Below, one piece after another: positions 51,473 to 60,487 of a DNA stretch of 64,000 nt. Within the stretch, counting starts at the first letter, position 1, and every line of letters begins with the position of its first letter. The position numbers and the translations under genes were made by a program. A model generated the notes under the pieces. The model was not told the origin of the DNA. It was given only the letters and a program-made list of their open reading frames with translations, and ran no database searches. The stretch comes from Shimia haliotis (GTDB lineage Bacteria > Pseudomonadota > Alphaproteobacteria > Rhodobacterales > Rhodobacteraceae), in contig NZ_FOSZ01000001.1 in assembly GCF_900114415.1 (NCBI RefSeq), positions 620,001-684,000 of the forward strand, written 5' to 3'.

Positions 51473-52501
51473 TCAATCCAGATCCGCCCATGCGAGCTGT
51501 GTGTTGTGGGTGACGGGCTTGTTCAAGGTTTTGCCAACCACCTTGTCAAAGTCATAGCCCGGGATTTCGCCGGAACCGGGGCGGCGGGCCCAGATGTCTT
51601 GCTCGGATATCACATGACCTGCGGGCAGGTCGCGGTCGGCCACAACGGAGGCGCGGGCGAAGGCGTAGACGGATTCTTCGGCTTGGGTGCGTTGTTTCGG
51701 ATTGTTGGCGGCGATCCAGATTTCGCGAGAGCGTTCAATCAAAAACCGCAGTTCGGACGGGTCCATGGAATTGATGATGTCCGGCCCCTGACGATAACGC
51801 GTGTCGGTGTAGTGGCGTTCCAGAATGGTGGCGCCAAGAGCGACGGAGGCCAGTGCCATTTCCGGCCCGATGGAGTGGTCAGAGAAGCCGACGATGGCGT
51901 TTGGGAAAGCCTCTTTTAGGTCGGTTACACCGCGCAGGGAGACAATTTCAGGCGGTGATGGGTAGAGGTTGGTGCATTCCAGAAGGGCATAGTCGATGCC
52001 TGCTTCCTCCAAGATCGCCACGGAGCGGCGCATGGTTTCGATGGTCTGCATGCCGGTTGACATGATCACCGGTTTTCCAAACGAGGCGATGTGGCGGATC
52101 AGAGGCAGGTTGTCGGCCTCACCTGAGCCGATCTTGAAGGCTGGCACGTCTGCTTCGGCGAGGAAATCTGCCGCTTTGCGGGAAAACGGCGTTGAGATGA
52201 AGATCATACCCAGCTCTTGGGTGTAGCGCATGAGTTCGAGTTCATCCTCGGCCGAAAGCGCGCATTGCTGCATCACTTCCCAGATCGAGACATCGGCGTT
52301 GGGCGGGAAGATTTCCTTGGCTTCGTCGGTCATTTCGTCTTCGACAAAGTGGGTCTGGTGCTTGACCATTTCACAGCCCGACACCGCGGCAAGACGGACC
52401 ATTTCCTTGGCGACCGACAGGTCGCCGCCGTGGTTGATCCCGATTTCGGCAATAACCAGCGGGGGATGGTCGGGTCCGATCTCGCGGTTGGCGATCTTCA
52501 T
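51473..52501 (-). CDS. neuB: Nonulosonate (N-acetylneuraminate-type) synthase
   Basis: A 342-residue NeuB/SpsE-family enzyme. LVIAEIGINHGGDLSVAKEM (15-34), VKHQTHFVEDEMT and GFSDHSIGPEMALASVALG are catalytic TIM-barrel motifs; an SAF (antifreeze-like) domain occupies about 285-342 (FARASVVADRDLPAGHVIS). It condenses a ManNAc-type sugar with phosphoenolpyruvate. With NeuC and the cytidylyltransferase it completes the core of a CMP-nonulosonate pathway. The final product cannot be fixed by sequence alone. Confidence 0.94.
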   Translation of the reverse strand: MKIANREIGPDHPPLVIAEIGINHGGDLSVAKEMVRLAAVSGCEMVKHQTHFVEDEMTDEAKEIFPPNADVSIWEVMQQCALSAEDELELMRYTQELGMIFISTPFSRKAADFLAEADVPAFKIGSGEADNLPLIRHIASFGKPVIMSTGMQTIETMRRSVAILEEAGIDYALLECTNLYPSPPEIVSLRGVTDLKEAFPNAIVGFSDHSIGPEMALASVALGATILERHYTDTRYRQGPDIINSMDPSELRFLIERSREIWIAANNPKQRTQAEESVYAFARASVVADRDLPAGHVISEQDIWARRPGSGEIPGYDFDKVVGKTLNKPVTHNTQLAWADLD

Positions 52502-52739
52502 GGCTGGTCCTTTCCGGGCGCGTTTGCTGTTTCAGAAACTGCTACCCTTTGGGACGCGGGGTGTAAAGTTGAGCAGTGGTGCCGGCCGCAAGAATTCGCC
52601 CTGCGCACGGGGCGAGGCAATCGGGTTCTGCGCATTTTAGGCGGTCCGGTGCGGGGGCGCGCATTGCGGCCGGACGGGATCTCTGGGTCGGGAGTCTCGC
52701 AACCAATGCCAGATGACAAATGGCTTCATTGCGTTGGTA

Positions 52740-55154
52740 TCAACCGTTTTTGGCACAATTGTCGGGTGCCGTGTTTGAGTGAAAAACGCATTGGGACAGG
52801 TGGGACAACAATTGGTGTTTGCGCACGGGCTTTGACAAAAAGCCAGTCATGCCCGCCGCTTTGCAGGCGTGTTGATCGTCTTCCAGAGCGTTGGCTGTGA
52901 GGGCAATGATGGGCACCAGCGTCAGATCGTTTTCGGCCTCGAACTCTCTGATCCTGCGGGTCGCGGTAAGGCCGTCCATCACCGGCATGGACATATCCAT
53001 GAAAATGACATCGGCGCCTGTCGAGCGGTATTTGTCGATCGCTTCGGCGCCGGTTTTTGCAAACAGCGGATCGACGCCAGCGGATTGCAACATGCGTTTG
53101 ACCACAAGCCGGTTGGTTCGGTTGTCTTCGGCGACGAGCACGCGCAAATCGGCAAACTGCTGCTCTTGCGGGACCGGAACAGGACGCGCAGGAGAGGGCG
53201 CAGTTGCCAGCGAGAGTGCGTTGGCGAGAGCCGCTTCCATGACCTCGGCGCGTGCAGGTTTCATCAGGACCGAAGAAATTCCGGACGCCTTTAGCCCGTC
53301 GATTTCGGCGGAACGGTCGCTTGAGGAATAAAGGATGATCGGAAAGTCCCGCACATTGTCCATTTCTTTTAGGCTCTTGGCGAGGTCTTCTCCGGTTTGG
53401 CTCGGCATATGGTAATCAACAATGGCAACGTCGATATGGTTGGCCAAATCGGGATCTTTGCCAAGGGCGTCCAGGGCCTGAGGCGCATCTGCAAAAAGAT
53501 GTACGGCCATGCCCCAGCGATGCAAGCGACGTTGCAGGATGGCGCGGTTCAATGCCAGATCATCCACGACCAGGACGGTTTTTCCTGACAGGTCGGATAG
53601 TGCCTCTGCGACTGGGGCGTTTTCGGGCGAGGTGTCGGTGACGGGCAGCGGAAGGTCCACCTTAAAGGCTGCACCTTCTCCGAGGGTGGATGTCACGGAA
53701 ATCTGCCCGCCAAACAGGGTGACAAGCTGTTGCGTGATGGCAAGGCCCAGACCCGTTCCGTCAAAACGGCGGGTGGCCTGCATGTCGACCTGCTGAAATG
53801 CCAGGAACACTGCGTCAAGCTTGTCTTCGGGGATGCCGACGCCGGTGTCGCGCACGCAGATAGACAATGGCCTTGGGGCTTTGGCGTTGTAGTCAACGGA
53901 GATGGTGACATGGCCTGCGGGCGTGAACTTAACGGCGTTTCCAACGAGGTTCATCACCACCTGACGGATCCGGCCGGGATCGCCGCGGAAATGACGGGGC
54001 AGTCCGGTGGCATAGTCAACGCACACCTCGACTTCGGCGCCGCCGATCGCTGGACCGAGCAGCAACGCCACGTCATAGACAATTTCTTCCAGCGAGAAAG
54101 GCACGTCTTGCAACACAGTCTCTCCGGATTCATTTTTGGAGAAGTCCAGAATGGAGTTGATGACCGACAGCAGCGCCTCGGAGGACGACAGAATTGTTCG
54201 GGCACATTCCTGCTGCTCGGTGTTGAGTTCGGTGGCTTCAAGAATTTCCGCCATGCCCAGTATGCCGTTGATAGGGGTGCGGATTTCATGGCTCATGTTG
54301 GCCAGAAACCGTGACTTGGTGCGTGCCGCCTCTTCTGCGCGGGCTTTTTCGCGGGCCAAATCTTTGGACATGCGTTCTTTTTCATGAACGCTTGAGCGAA
54401 GGACGTTGAGGGCGGCGCGCATGTCGGATATTTCGTTCCGGCGTTGGCCGGCGGAACGGTCATCAAGGTCGGCAAGATCAAAAAGGCTGCGTGACACGTC
54501 TCGCATGGCATTGGAAATTCGGTTGGACATCCGCGTTGCCAAAACAACGGCAAAGGCGGTGGCTATGGCGGCAAACGCGCCGATCAATAGCACGGCGTCG
54601 CGAATGGCGGCAGGCGCAGACAAAACCGTTTCGGCCGCTTCTGCACGGCTTTCGGCAACGATGGTTTCGGTCAGTTGCTGAACGCGTTGCGCGCTTTGCT
54701 CCAAGCTCCAGCTTGTGGGAATGGCATCCCCCTTGGCCAGCCCGAGAAGGACCTCGGCTTGCGCGCGCCAGAAACGTTCGGCGTCGATCAGGGCTGCCAC
54801 TTTGGGGGCGAGGGGGCCATCGTCAACCAGAATGCGCATGGCGCCAATCGAGGCCTGTTCGGCGCCCAAACGGGTGTAAAACCCGGTGCTGACCGTTCCC
54901 TGATCAGTGATATGGGTCATGGCCAGAATGTCAGAGGTGTAGCGCTGCGTTTCCTCGATGGCACTTGCCGTTTTCAGAGCGAGGCCGGTGATTTCGGTGG
55001 TGGTTGCAAGCGCGTCCGCGGCACGGTTGGACGAAATGACCGCGCCGGCACCCAAAGTCAGCAAGCCAATCAAGCCAACACAACAGGCCACCGACAAAGG
55101 GACCAGCATCGCGGTGCGCACCGACATTTGAAATCGTAGTGGATTAAAAATCAT
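52740..55154 (-). CDS. Hybrid sensor histidine kinase with two receiver domains
   Basis: An 804-residue inner-membrane kinase. Two membrane helices (about 13-42 and 186-207) frame a 140-residue periplasmic sensor without a family I recognise. A HAMP-like linker, HisKA with His289 (ANMSHEIRTPINGILG) and HATPase (NLVGNAVKF, DTGVGIPE, GTGLGLAI) follow. Two receivers have Asp580 and Asp720 as phosphoacceptors. No output domain or histidine phosphotransfer domain is present, so a separate HPt protein is expected. It starts three bases after a MauG-like gene, so both are probably one transcript. Confidence 0.93.
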   Translation of the reverse strand: MIFNPLRFQMSVRTAMLVPLSVACCVGLIGLLTLGAGAVISSNRAADALATTTEITGLALKTASAIEETQRYTSDILAMTHITDQGTVSTGFYTRLGAEQASIGAMRILVDDGPLAPKVAALIDAERFWRAQAEVLLGLAKGDAIPTSWSLEQSAQRVQQLTETIVAESRAEAAETVLSAPAAIRDAVLLIGAFAAIATAFAVVLATRMSNRISNAMRDVSRSLFDLADLDDRSAGQRRNEISDMRAALNVLRSSVHEKERMSKDLAREKARAEEAARTKSRFLANMSHEIRTPINGILGMAEILEATELNTEQQECARTILSSSEALLSVINSILDFSKNESGETVLQDVPFSLEEIVYDVALLLGPAIGGAEVEVCVDYATGLPRHFRGDPGRIRQVVMNLVGNAVKFTPAGHVTISVDYNAKAPRPLSICVRDTGVGIPEDKLDAVFLAFQQVDMQATRRFDGTGLGLAITQQLVTLFGGQISVTSTLGEGAAFKVDLPLPVTDTSPENAPVAEALSDLSGKTVLVVDDLALNRAILQRRLHRWGMAVHLFADAPQALDALGKDPDLANHIDVAIVDYHMPSQTGEDLAKSLKEMDNVRDFPIILYSSSDRSAEIDGLKASGISSVLMKPARAEVMEAALANALSLATAPSPARPVPVPQEQQFADLRVLVAEDNRTNRLVVKRMLQSAGVDPLFAKTGAEAIDKYRSTGADVIFMDMSMPVMDGLTATRRIREFEAENDLTLVPIIALTANALEDDQHACKAAGMTGFLSKPVRKHQLLSHLSQCVFHSNTAPDNCAKNG

Positions 55155-55157
55155 GGC

Positions 55158-56183
55158 TCAATTCGACGGCAACACTGGCGCGCGCACCGGTGCTCCTTCC
55201 TCCGTAAGGGTCTCAAGAAAGGCGACAATTTCGGCGACTTGCACGGCGGTGATGGAAAAGGGTGCGCTGTCCAGCCGACCGGACAACCCAAGAGAGGTTC
55301 CGGCGTCGGAGTAGTGCCAGATCAGATCCTCAAGCGATTGAAAACCACCCAGATGCGTATAAGGCGCGCGCAAAGAGATATTGCGTAAAGTGGGAACCTT
55401 GAGTTTTGGCCGACCGGTTTCGCCATCACCGGACAAGACCGGAGCGTATAAGACCAGTTCGGAGCCGACATCGTAAAATCCACCGTCCGTAAAAGCCCAT
55501 CCCGCATGGCAGGCCGCGCAACCTGCCTGTCCAACAAACAGGTTGAATCCGCGTTTTGCCTTCTCCGAAATTGCGGTCTCATCGCCCTCTACCCACCGGT
55601 CAAACGGCGCGTTTGCGGCGACCAGGGTCCGCTCATAAGTGGCCAGAGACCGCAGCACGGTTTCCTTGTTTATGCCTTCTTCCGGAAACAGGCGCTCAAA
55701 GGTGGTTCGGTACAGTGGAACAGCGCTCAACCGCGTGAATATCAGATCAAAACTTGCGGCCATTTCGGAAGCTGCAGTGAGAGGACCAACCGCCTGTTGT
55801 TCCAGAGACTGCGCGCGCCCGTCCCAGAAGAATGACGTGGACCACGCCTGATTGAGGACGGTCGGTGTATGTCGGGACAACGGACGGCTTTTGGCGCCGA
55901 TGGCGCGCGCAACCGGTGCCTCCCACCCAAAGGACGGGTTGTGGCAGCTGGCACAGGACATGTTCTGATGTTTCGACAGGCGGGGGTCAAAAAACAGCAT
56001 TTTTCCGAGCGTGGCAATTTCGCGGCTGTAGGGTGCGGACTCTGGAAAAGGAATTGTGGTGGGACGGCGAAAATCCTGCCGATCAGGCGATAACGACGTT
56101 TGCGCGTGGGCAGCAAATGCGCCCAAGAGCACCCAAAATCCCGCAACAGCCACGCGGGCACACATGGTTGGTAACATGATCAA
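55158..56183 (-). CDS. Di-heme cytochrome c peroxidase/MauG-family protein
   Basis: A 341-residue periplasmic protein. A signal peptide (about 1-27, ending AHA) is followed by two c-type heme sites, Cys77-x2-Cys80-His81 (CASCHN) and Cys222-x2-Cys225-His226 (CAACHAG). GKMLFFDPRLSKHQNMSC and VPTLRNISLRAPYTHLGGF are family marks. It may reduce peroxide or modify a protein as MauG does. It precedes the histidine kinase gene by three bases. ATG at 56177 is an alternative start. Confidence 0.92.
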   Translation of the reverse strand: MIMLPTMCARVAVAGFWVLLGAFAAHAQTSLSPDRQDFRRPTTIPFPESAPYSREIATLGKMLFFDPRLSKHQNMSCASCHNPSFGWEAPVARAIGAKSRPLSRHTPTVLNQAWSTSFFWDGRAQSLEQQAVGPLTAASEMAASFDLIFTRLSAVPLYRTTFERLFPEEGINKETVLRSLATYERTLVAANAPFDRWVEGDETAISEKAKRGFNLFVGQAGCAACHAGWAFTDGGFYDVGSELVLYAPVLSGDGETGRPKLKVPTLRNISLRAPYTHLGGFQSLEDLIWHYSDAGTSLGLSGRLDSAPFSITAVQVAEIVAFLETLTEEGAPVRAPVLPSN

Positions 56184-56303
56184 TACAACTCAAAACAATC
56201 AGCGCGGAAAAACACACAATGCGCATCGTCAAAGTGTGATCTGACGCCCTTAAAGAGCGGTTAACACCTCCAACCTTTGTGTCAGAGCAGTTAATGATCT
56301 CTT

Positions 56304-57200
56304 TCAGCGGCCTGTTGATGGGGCGTGAAAGCTCAGGATTGCTGCAAGCATAACCAGTGCCATGGCAGCCAGCGACCACGCTCCTGGAACGATGTTCAGA
56401 AACAGAAGGTCCAGCAAGGCGGCAAACCCAAGCGCCAGATATTCCAGACCGGCCTGTCGGGACAGGGGGCAAATTTGGATGCTGAGGGTCATGAGAATAT
56501 GCGCCGTTCCCCCCGCGATGCCGGAGCCGATCAAGAACAAGAGGTCGATTGGGTTCGGATATTTCCAGCCAAAGACCGCCGTCGCGGCGCCGGCCAACGT
56601 GCAAGAAACGGCAAAATACAAAGCGATCGTGCCCGCGTGCTCCGTGCGCGTCAGACGGCGGATCTGGATTTTGGCAATAGCAGTCAAGACCGCTGTGGCA
56701 ATGCCTAGCGCCACGCCCAACATAGTGCCGCCGCGCGACTGCGGGGCGCTGAGTTCCGGCCAGACAAGCAGCAGGACTCCGCAAAACCCGATCGCGATGC
56801 AGATCCAGCTTGCGGGCGGAATATGTTCTCCCAAACACACGCGGGCCAGCAATATCGTGGCGAAAGGCGCGAGAAAACCGATCAAGGTGTAATCCGCCAG
56901 CGACAGGTATCGGAGGGAGGCAAATGCGGTGAACATCGCGGCGCACCCTGCGAGGCATCTTTTGAAGTGGCCAAGAGGTCGTTTGGTAAAAAGCTGTGCG
57001 GGCAGGGCGCCTTGAAGCCACATAAAGAGGATCAAGGGGAGCAGGGCAAAGGCGCTTCGGAAAAAAACGATCTGGCCGGTCGGGTAGTGATCCGCGGCAA
57101 GTTTGACACACAGGGCCATCACCGCGAAGGCAGCAATGGAGGCCACGCGGAGCCATAATCCAAGCACGGGGCGGTCGAACGGTGCGGCGCTAGCGGTCAT
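56304..57200 (-). CDS. EamA/DMT-family transporter
   Basis: A 298-residue inner-membrane protein with ten hydrophobic helices in two EamA repeats (about 15-140 and 155-285). GQIVFFRSAFALLPLILFMW is the first-repeat motif, GFLAPFATILLARVCLGE ends it. The protein exports or imports small metabolites. It starts one base after the stop of an iron-type ABC ATPase gene, so it is the last gene of that operon. Export of a chelator made or modified by the cell is possible but not shown. Confidence 0.9.
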   Translation of the reverse strand: MTASAAPFDRPVLGLWLRVASIAAFAVMALCVKLAADHYPTGQIVFFRSAFALLPLILFMWLQGALPAQLFTKRPLGHFKRCLAGCAAMFTAFASLRYLSLADYTLIGFLAPFATILLARVCLGEHIPPASWICIAIGFCGVLLLVWPELSAPQSRGGTMLGVALGIATAVLTAIAKIQIRRLTRTEHAGTIALYFAVSCTLAGAATAVFGWKYPNPIDLLFLIGSGIAGGTAHILMTLSIQICPLSRQAGLEYLALGFAALLDLLFLNIVPGAWSLAAMALVMLAAILSFHAPSTGR

Positions 57201-57201
57201 G

Positions 57202-57960
57202 TCAGGCGGCAAAACGCAAAAAGCGGGAGCCGTCCGTTGGATCGGTCACGAAATGGCCGTGAATGTCAAACACCGCGCGCAGGGTTTCCTTGGTCAGCAG
57301 GTCATCCGGTGTGCCGATGTCCCAGAGGCGTCCGTCTTTCATAATGGCGATGCGGTCACACATCATCGCGTGGTTCAGGTCATGGAGCGCAATCACAGTG
57401 GTTTTGCCCAACCGATGCAACAAATCCAGAATACCGATCTGGTGACGGATATCGAGGTGGTTGGTCGGCTCATCCAACAAAAGCGTTTCGGGCTGCTGGG
57501 CGAGCGCGCGGGCAATGTGTACCCTTTGTTTTTCTCCGCCGGACAGTGTGTTCCACGGCTGATTTGCCTTGTGGATCATATCCACGGCAGCAAGCGCGTC
57601 CTGAACGATGCGATCATCCGACGCGCTCCAGGGGGAGAGTGGGGAGAGCCATGGTGTGCGCCCGACATGCACGGCGGTGCGGGCCGTAATGGCGTCATCG
57701 GTGTCGGCCTGCTGCTCGACAAATGCCATCTGGCGCGCGATGTCGCGGCGTTTCATGAGGGCCATAGGCTCGGCGTTGAGAAACACGGCACCGCTGGACG
57801 GGCTGCGCAGGCCCGCCAGCATGCGCAGAAGCGTGGATTTGCCAGATCCGTTGGAGCCGACAAGACCAAGAAATTCCCCGTGTCGAACATCGAGGGAGAC
57901 ATTCTCGACGATGATTTTGCCGCGCGTCTTCCAGCTTAGGTTTTCACCTCTCAGGCTCAT
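57202..57960 (-). CDS. ABC transporter ATPase (iron chelate/B12 type)
   Basis: A 252-residue ATPase. Walker A is GSNGSGKST (35-43), the signature is LSGGEKQRVHIARAL near 137, and Walker B is TLLLDEPTNHLD near 157. It is of the FecE/FhuC/BtuD type. It overlaps the permease gene by four bases and is followed by the EamA transporter gene. Confidence 0.96.
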   Translation of the reverse strand: MSLRGENLSWKTRGKIIVENVSLDVRHGEFLGLVGSNGSGKSTLLRMLAGLRSPSSGAVFLNAEPMALMKRRDIARQMAFVEQQADTDDAITARTAVHVGRTPWLSPLSPWSASDDRIVQDALAAVDMIHKANQPWNTLSGGEKQRVHIARALAQQPETLLLDEPTNHLDIRHQIGILDLLHRLGKTTVIALHDLNHAMMCDRIAIMKDGRLWDIGTPDDLLTKETLRAVFDIHGHFVTDPTDGSRFLRFAA

Positions 57961-59033
57961 GTGCGCTGTCCCCGGATCAGGATTAGCGCAAACGTTGGCG
58001 CACCGATCAGGGCGGTGATGACGCCGATCGGAAGAACCTGACCCGGGATCAGGATGCGGGAGGCGATATCGGCGAATACCAGAAACACTGCGCCAAACAC
58101 TGCGGCGGCCGGTATGAGCCGCCCGTGGCTGTGCCCCACAAGGAAACGCGCCATGTGCGGGATTACCAGACCAACAAAACCGATGGAGCCGACAATTGAG
58201 ACCATGGCCGCAGTCAGCAGCGCGGTGGTGAGGATCAGCACGGCCTGAACGCGTCTCACTGGCACGCCCACTGAGGCGGCGGCGTCTGTGCCAAAGGTAA
58301 AGGCATCAAGGTATCGCGCATGCCAGACAATGATGATGAACCCCAAGATCACAACAGGCGCAGCCACCTGAACATCGGGCCATCGCACACCGGAAAGATT
58401 TCCCATGAGCCAGAACATGATACCTTTGGCTTGTTCGGCGTTTGCAGATTTCGCGATGATGAAGGCGGTAAGCGCGTTAAAAAGCTGTGAGCCGGCAATG
58501 CCAGCCAGAACGATCTGCACTGAGCCGTGTTTGGCGGTGGAGCCACCGGCAAAATGGGCCAGTGTCACCACAAGCCCAAAAGCGGTAAGGGCGCCGGCGA
58601 AGGCGCCCGCGGACAGGGAAATCGCGCCGCCGCCAAGGCCTGCGACTGTGGCCAGAACTGCCCCTGTGGAGGCCCCCGCGGAGATGCCCAAAAGATAGGG
58701 TTCGGCGAGCGCATTCCTGAGAAGCGCTTGCAGCACCACGCCGGATATGGCGAGGCCGGCGCCGCAGCAGGCGGCAACGATGGCGCGGGTCAGGCGGTAG
58801 TTCCACAAAAGACCAGACTCGATCGGGTCCACGCTGAGGGCGGTTCCCAGAAAGTTGTTGGACAGGGTTTTTAAAACCACATCAAATCCGATGCTGGTTT
58901 CCCCAATGACCACGCCACACAAAACGGCGGCGCACACAATCAGCGCACCGCCGCAGACCGGCCCCGAAAGGGACCGGACGCGTTTTCCCAGATCATTCAG
59001 ATCCGGCATGTCGACGTCAGCCTTGCTGGCCAT
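57957..59033 (-). CDS. FecCD-family ABC permease
   Basis: A 358-residue membrane protein with about ten helices. RLTRAIVAACCGAGLAISG and LLGISAGASTGAVL, and the C-terminal VGSIGFVGLVIPHMARFLVG, are classic FecCD/BtuC motifs. It takes up iron chelates, heme or cobalamin with its partners. ATG at 59033 was preferred (weak GAGG before it); 59054 and 59009 are alternatives. The start overlaps the binding-protein gene by 17 bases. Confidence 0.93.
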   Translation of the reverse strand: MASKADVDMPDLNDLGKRVRSLSGPVCGGALIVCAAVLCGVVIGETSIGFDVVLKTLSNNFLGTALSVDPIESGLLWNYRLTRAIVAACCGAGLAISGVVLQALLRNALAEPYLLGISAGASTGAVLATVAGLGGGAISLSAGAFAGALTAFGLVVTLAHFAGGSTAKHGSVQIVLAGIAGSQLFNALTAFIIAKSANAEQAKGIMFWLMGNLSGVRWPDVQVAAPVVILGFIIIVWHARYLDAFTFGTDAAASVGVPVRRVQAVLILTTALLTAAMVSIVGSIGFVGLVIPHMARFLVGHSHGRLIPAAAVFGAVFLVFADIASRILIPGQVLPIGVITALIGAPTFALILIRGQRT

Positions 59034-60030
59034 TCTCGTAGGCCTCAAGCGCATCGGTCAGGGTTTCAAGGCCGCTTATCAAGCGCATGGTGGCGTTCAT
59101 CTGTGAAACATCCAGCACAATGATGCGGTCTTCTTTCACTGCGGTCATCTGGGAGGCAACAGGATCGGTTTTCAGAAACTCCAGTTTCTTGGCCACGTCG
59201 TCGCCGTCAAAACGCCGGCGCTCCATTTTGGCGATGACGATGAAAGACGGATCCGATTTGATGATCGTTTCCCATCCGACCAATGGCCATTCCTCGTCGC
59301 TTTGTACGACATTTCGCATGCCGAGTTGCGACAGCATATAGGCCGGCGCGCCTTTCTGACCGGCGACGTAGGGATCGGATTCCAGATCAACAGACGAATA
59401 CCAGACCACCGCTGATGCATCATCAATGTTAAGGGCCTTGGCGCGTTCAATGGCACTGACCTCGCGATCCTGAAGCCTGGCCACGAGCGCATCGCCCTCT
59501 GCCGAGATGTTGAAAATGTCGGCGATCTCGGAGATGCCCTGATAAATGGAGGATGTGGAAAAGGCGACCGAGCGGGTGCCGTCGACGCCCTCGGAATTGT
59601 CCTTTCCGACACAATCGGTGGGCAGGACATATGTGTCGATCCCAAGGTCATGGAACTGATCGCGGGTGGCGATCATGCCGTCGGGGCCGATGTGCCATTC
59701 GTATTCGATAGTGACGAGGTCGGGACGCTTGCCAACGATGGATTCAAACGAAGGGTCATTGTCTGCAAGGCGGTCCACCTTGGCATTCACTGCGGCGTAT
59801 TCTGCGGCCACATCGTCAAACCAGACGCCGGTGCCAAGCAGATTTGTTTCGTCCAATCCAAGTGCGTAAAGAATTTCCGTGGTGGCCTGACCAACCGACA
59901 CCGCGGTTTCGGGTTTGGTTTCAAAAGTAACGGACTGGCCGCAGTTTTGCAGGATGTACGGGTAAGTTGTTTCAGCCTGAGCCGCGAAGGCGCCAAGGGA
60001 CAACAGGGACGCAATAGCGATCTTGTTCAT
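59017..60030 (-). CDS. ABC transporter periplasmic binding protein (iron chelate/B12 type)
   Basis: A 337-residue protein with a signal peptide (1-19, ending AQA) and no lipobox. Residues 40-300 form a Periplas_BP_2 domain (AVSVGQATTEILYALGLDE, KRPDLVTIEYEWH). It delivers a metal chelate or cobalamin to the permease. Conserved substrate-identifying residues are not recognisable, so the ligand is open. The 268-base leader upstream shows no riboswitch that I could identify. Confidence 0.93.
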   Translation of the reverse strand: MNKIAIASLLSLGAFAAQAETTYPYILQNCGQSVTFETKPETAVSVGQATTEILYALGLDETNLLGTGVWFDDVAAEYAAVNAKVDRLADNDPSFESIVGKRPDLVTIEYEWHIGPDGMIATRDQFHDLGIDTYVLPTDCVGKDNSEGVDGTRSVAFSTSSIYQGISEIADIFNISAEGDALVARLQDREVSAIERAKALNIDDASAVVWYSSVDLESDPYVAGQKGAPAYMLSQLGMRNVVQSDEEWPLVGWETIIKSDPSFIVIAKMERRRFDGDDVAKKLEFLKTDPVASQMTAVKEDRIIVLDVSQMNATMRLISGLETLTDALEAYENGQQG

Positions 60031-60298
60031 CGGGTGTTTCTCTCAATTGTTTCAGGTGGGCCTACCGGGCGGAAGGGCGGAGTGGACCCGTGCGCTCTGA
60101 CGTGGCGGCTGGCTTCGTGAGAGCGGATGTCACCAGTCATATTCCGAATTTTCAGAAGATCAAATAGTATCTGACAATTTTAATTGGGTATGCAGAAATC
60201 CGCCGCTGGAAACAAAAAACCAGAAGACGGGAAACCGAACGGCGTCCAGGAGAACGCCGCGAACAATCGAGTGTGAATGCATCAGGTATCAGGGATAG

Positions 60299-60388
60299 TG
60301 GCGGAGAGACAGGGATTCGAACCCTGGGTCCCCGTGAAGGGACAACGGTTTTCGAGACCGCCCCGTTCGACCACTCCGGCACCTCTCC
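60299..60388 (-). tRNA. tRNA-Ser (anticodon CGA)
   Basis: A 90-base tRNA with a long variable arm. The acceptor stem GGAGAGG pairs with TCTCTCC, the discriminator is G and CCA is encoded. The anticodon loop CTCGAAA places CGA at 60354..60352. It shares the G-U seventh pair of the acceptor stem with the GGA tRNA at 16737. Confidence 0.96.
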
Positions 60389-60487
60389 GCGGTAGGGTCT
60401 TGGTGAGGGAGGCGTTTAATCAGTTTCGTGATCGCCTGCAAGCGGCTTTTGCATTGTTTCGGCGGACAAATGCACTAGCTTGAGGTC

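Noticed and set aside
60031-60298. Possible cobalamin or other riboswitch before the ABC importer operon
   Set aside because: No B12-box-like AGTCAGGAGACC or GCCACTG motif was found on the minus strand; the leader remains unassigned.
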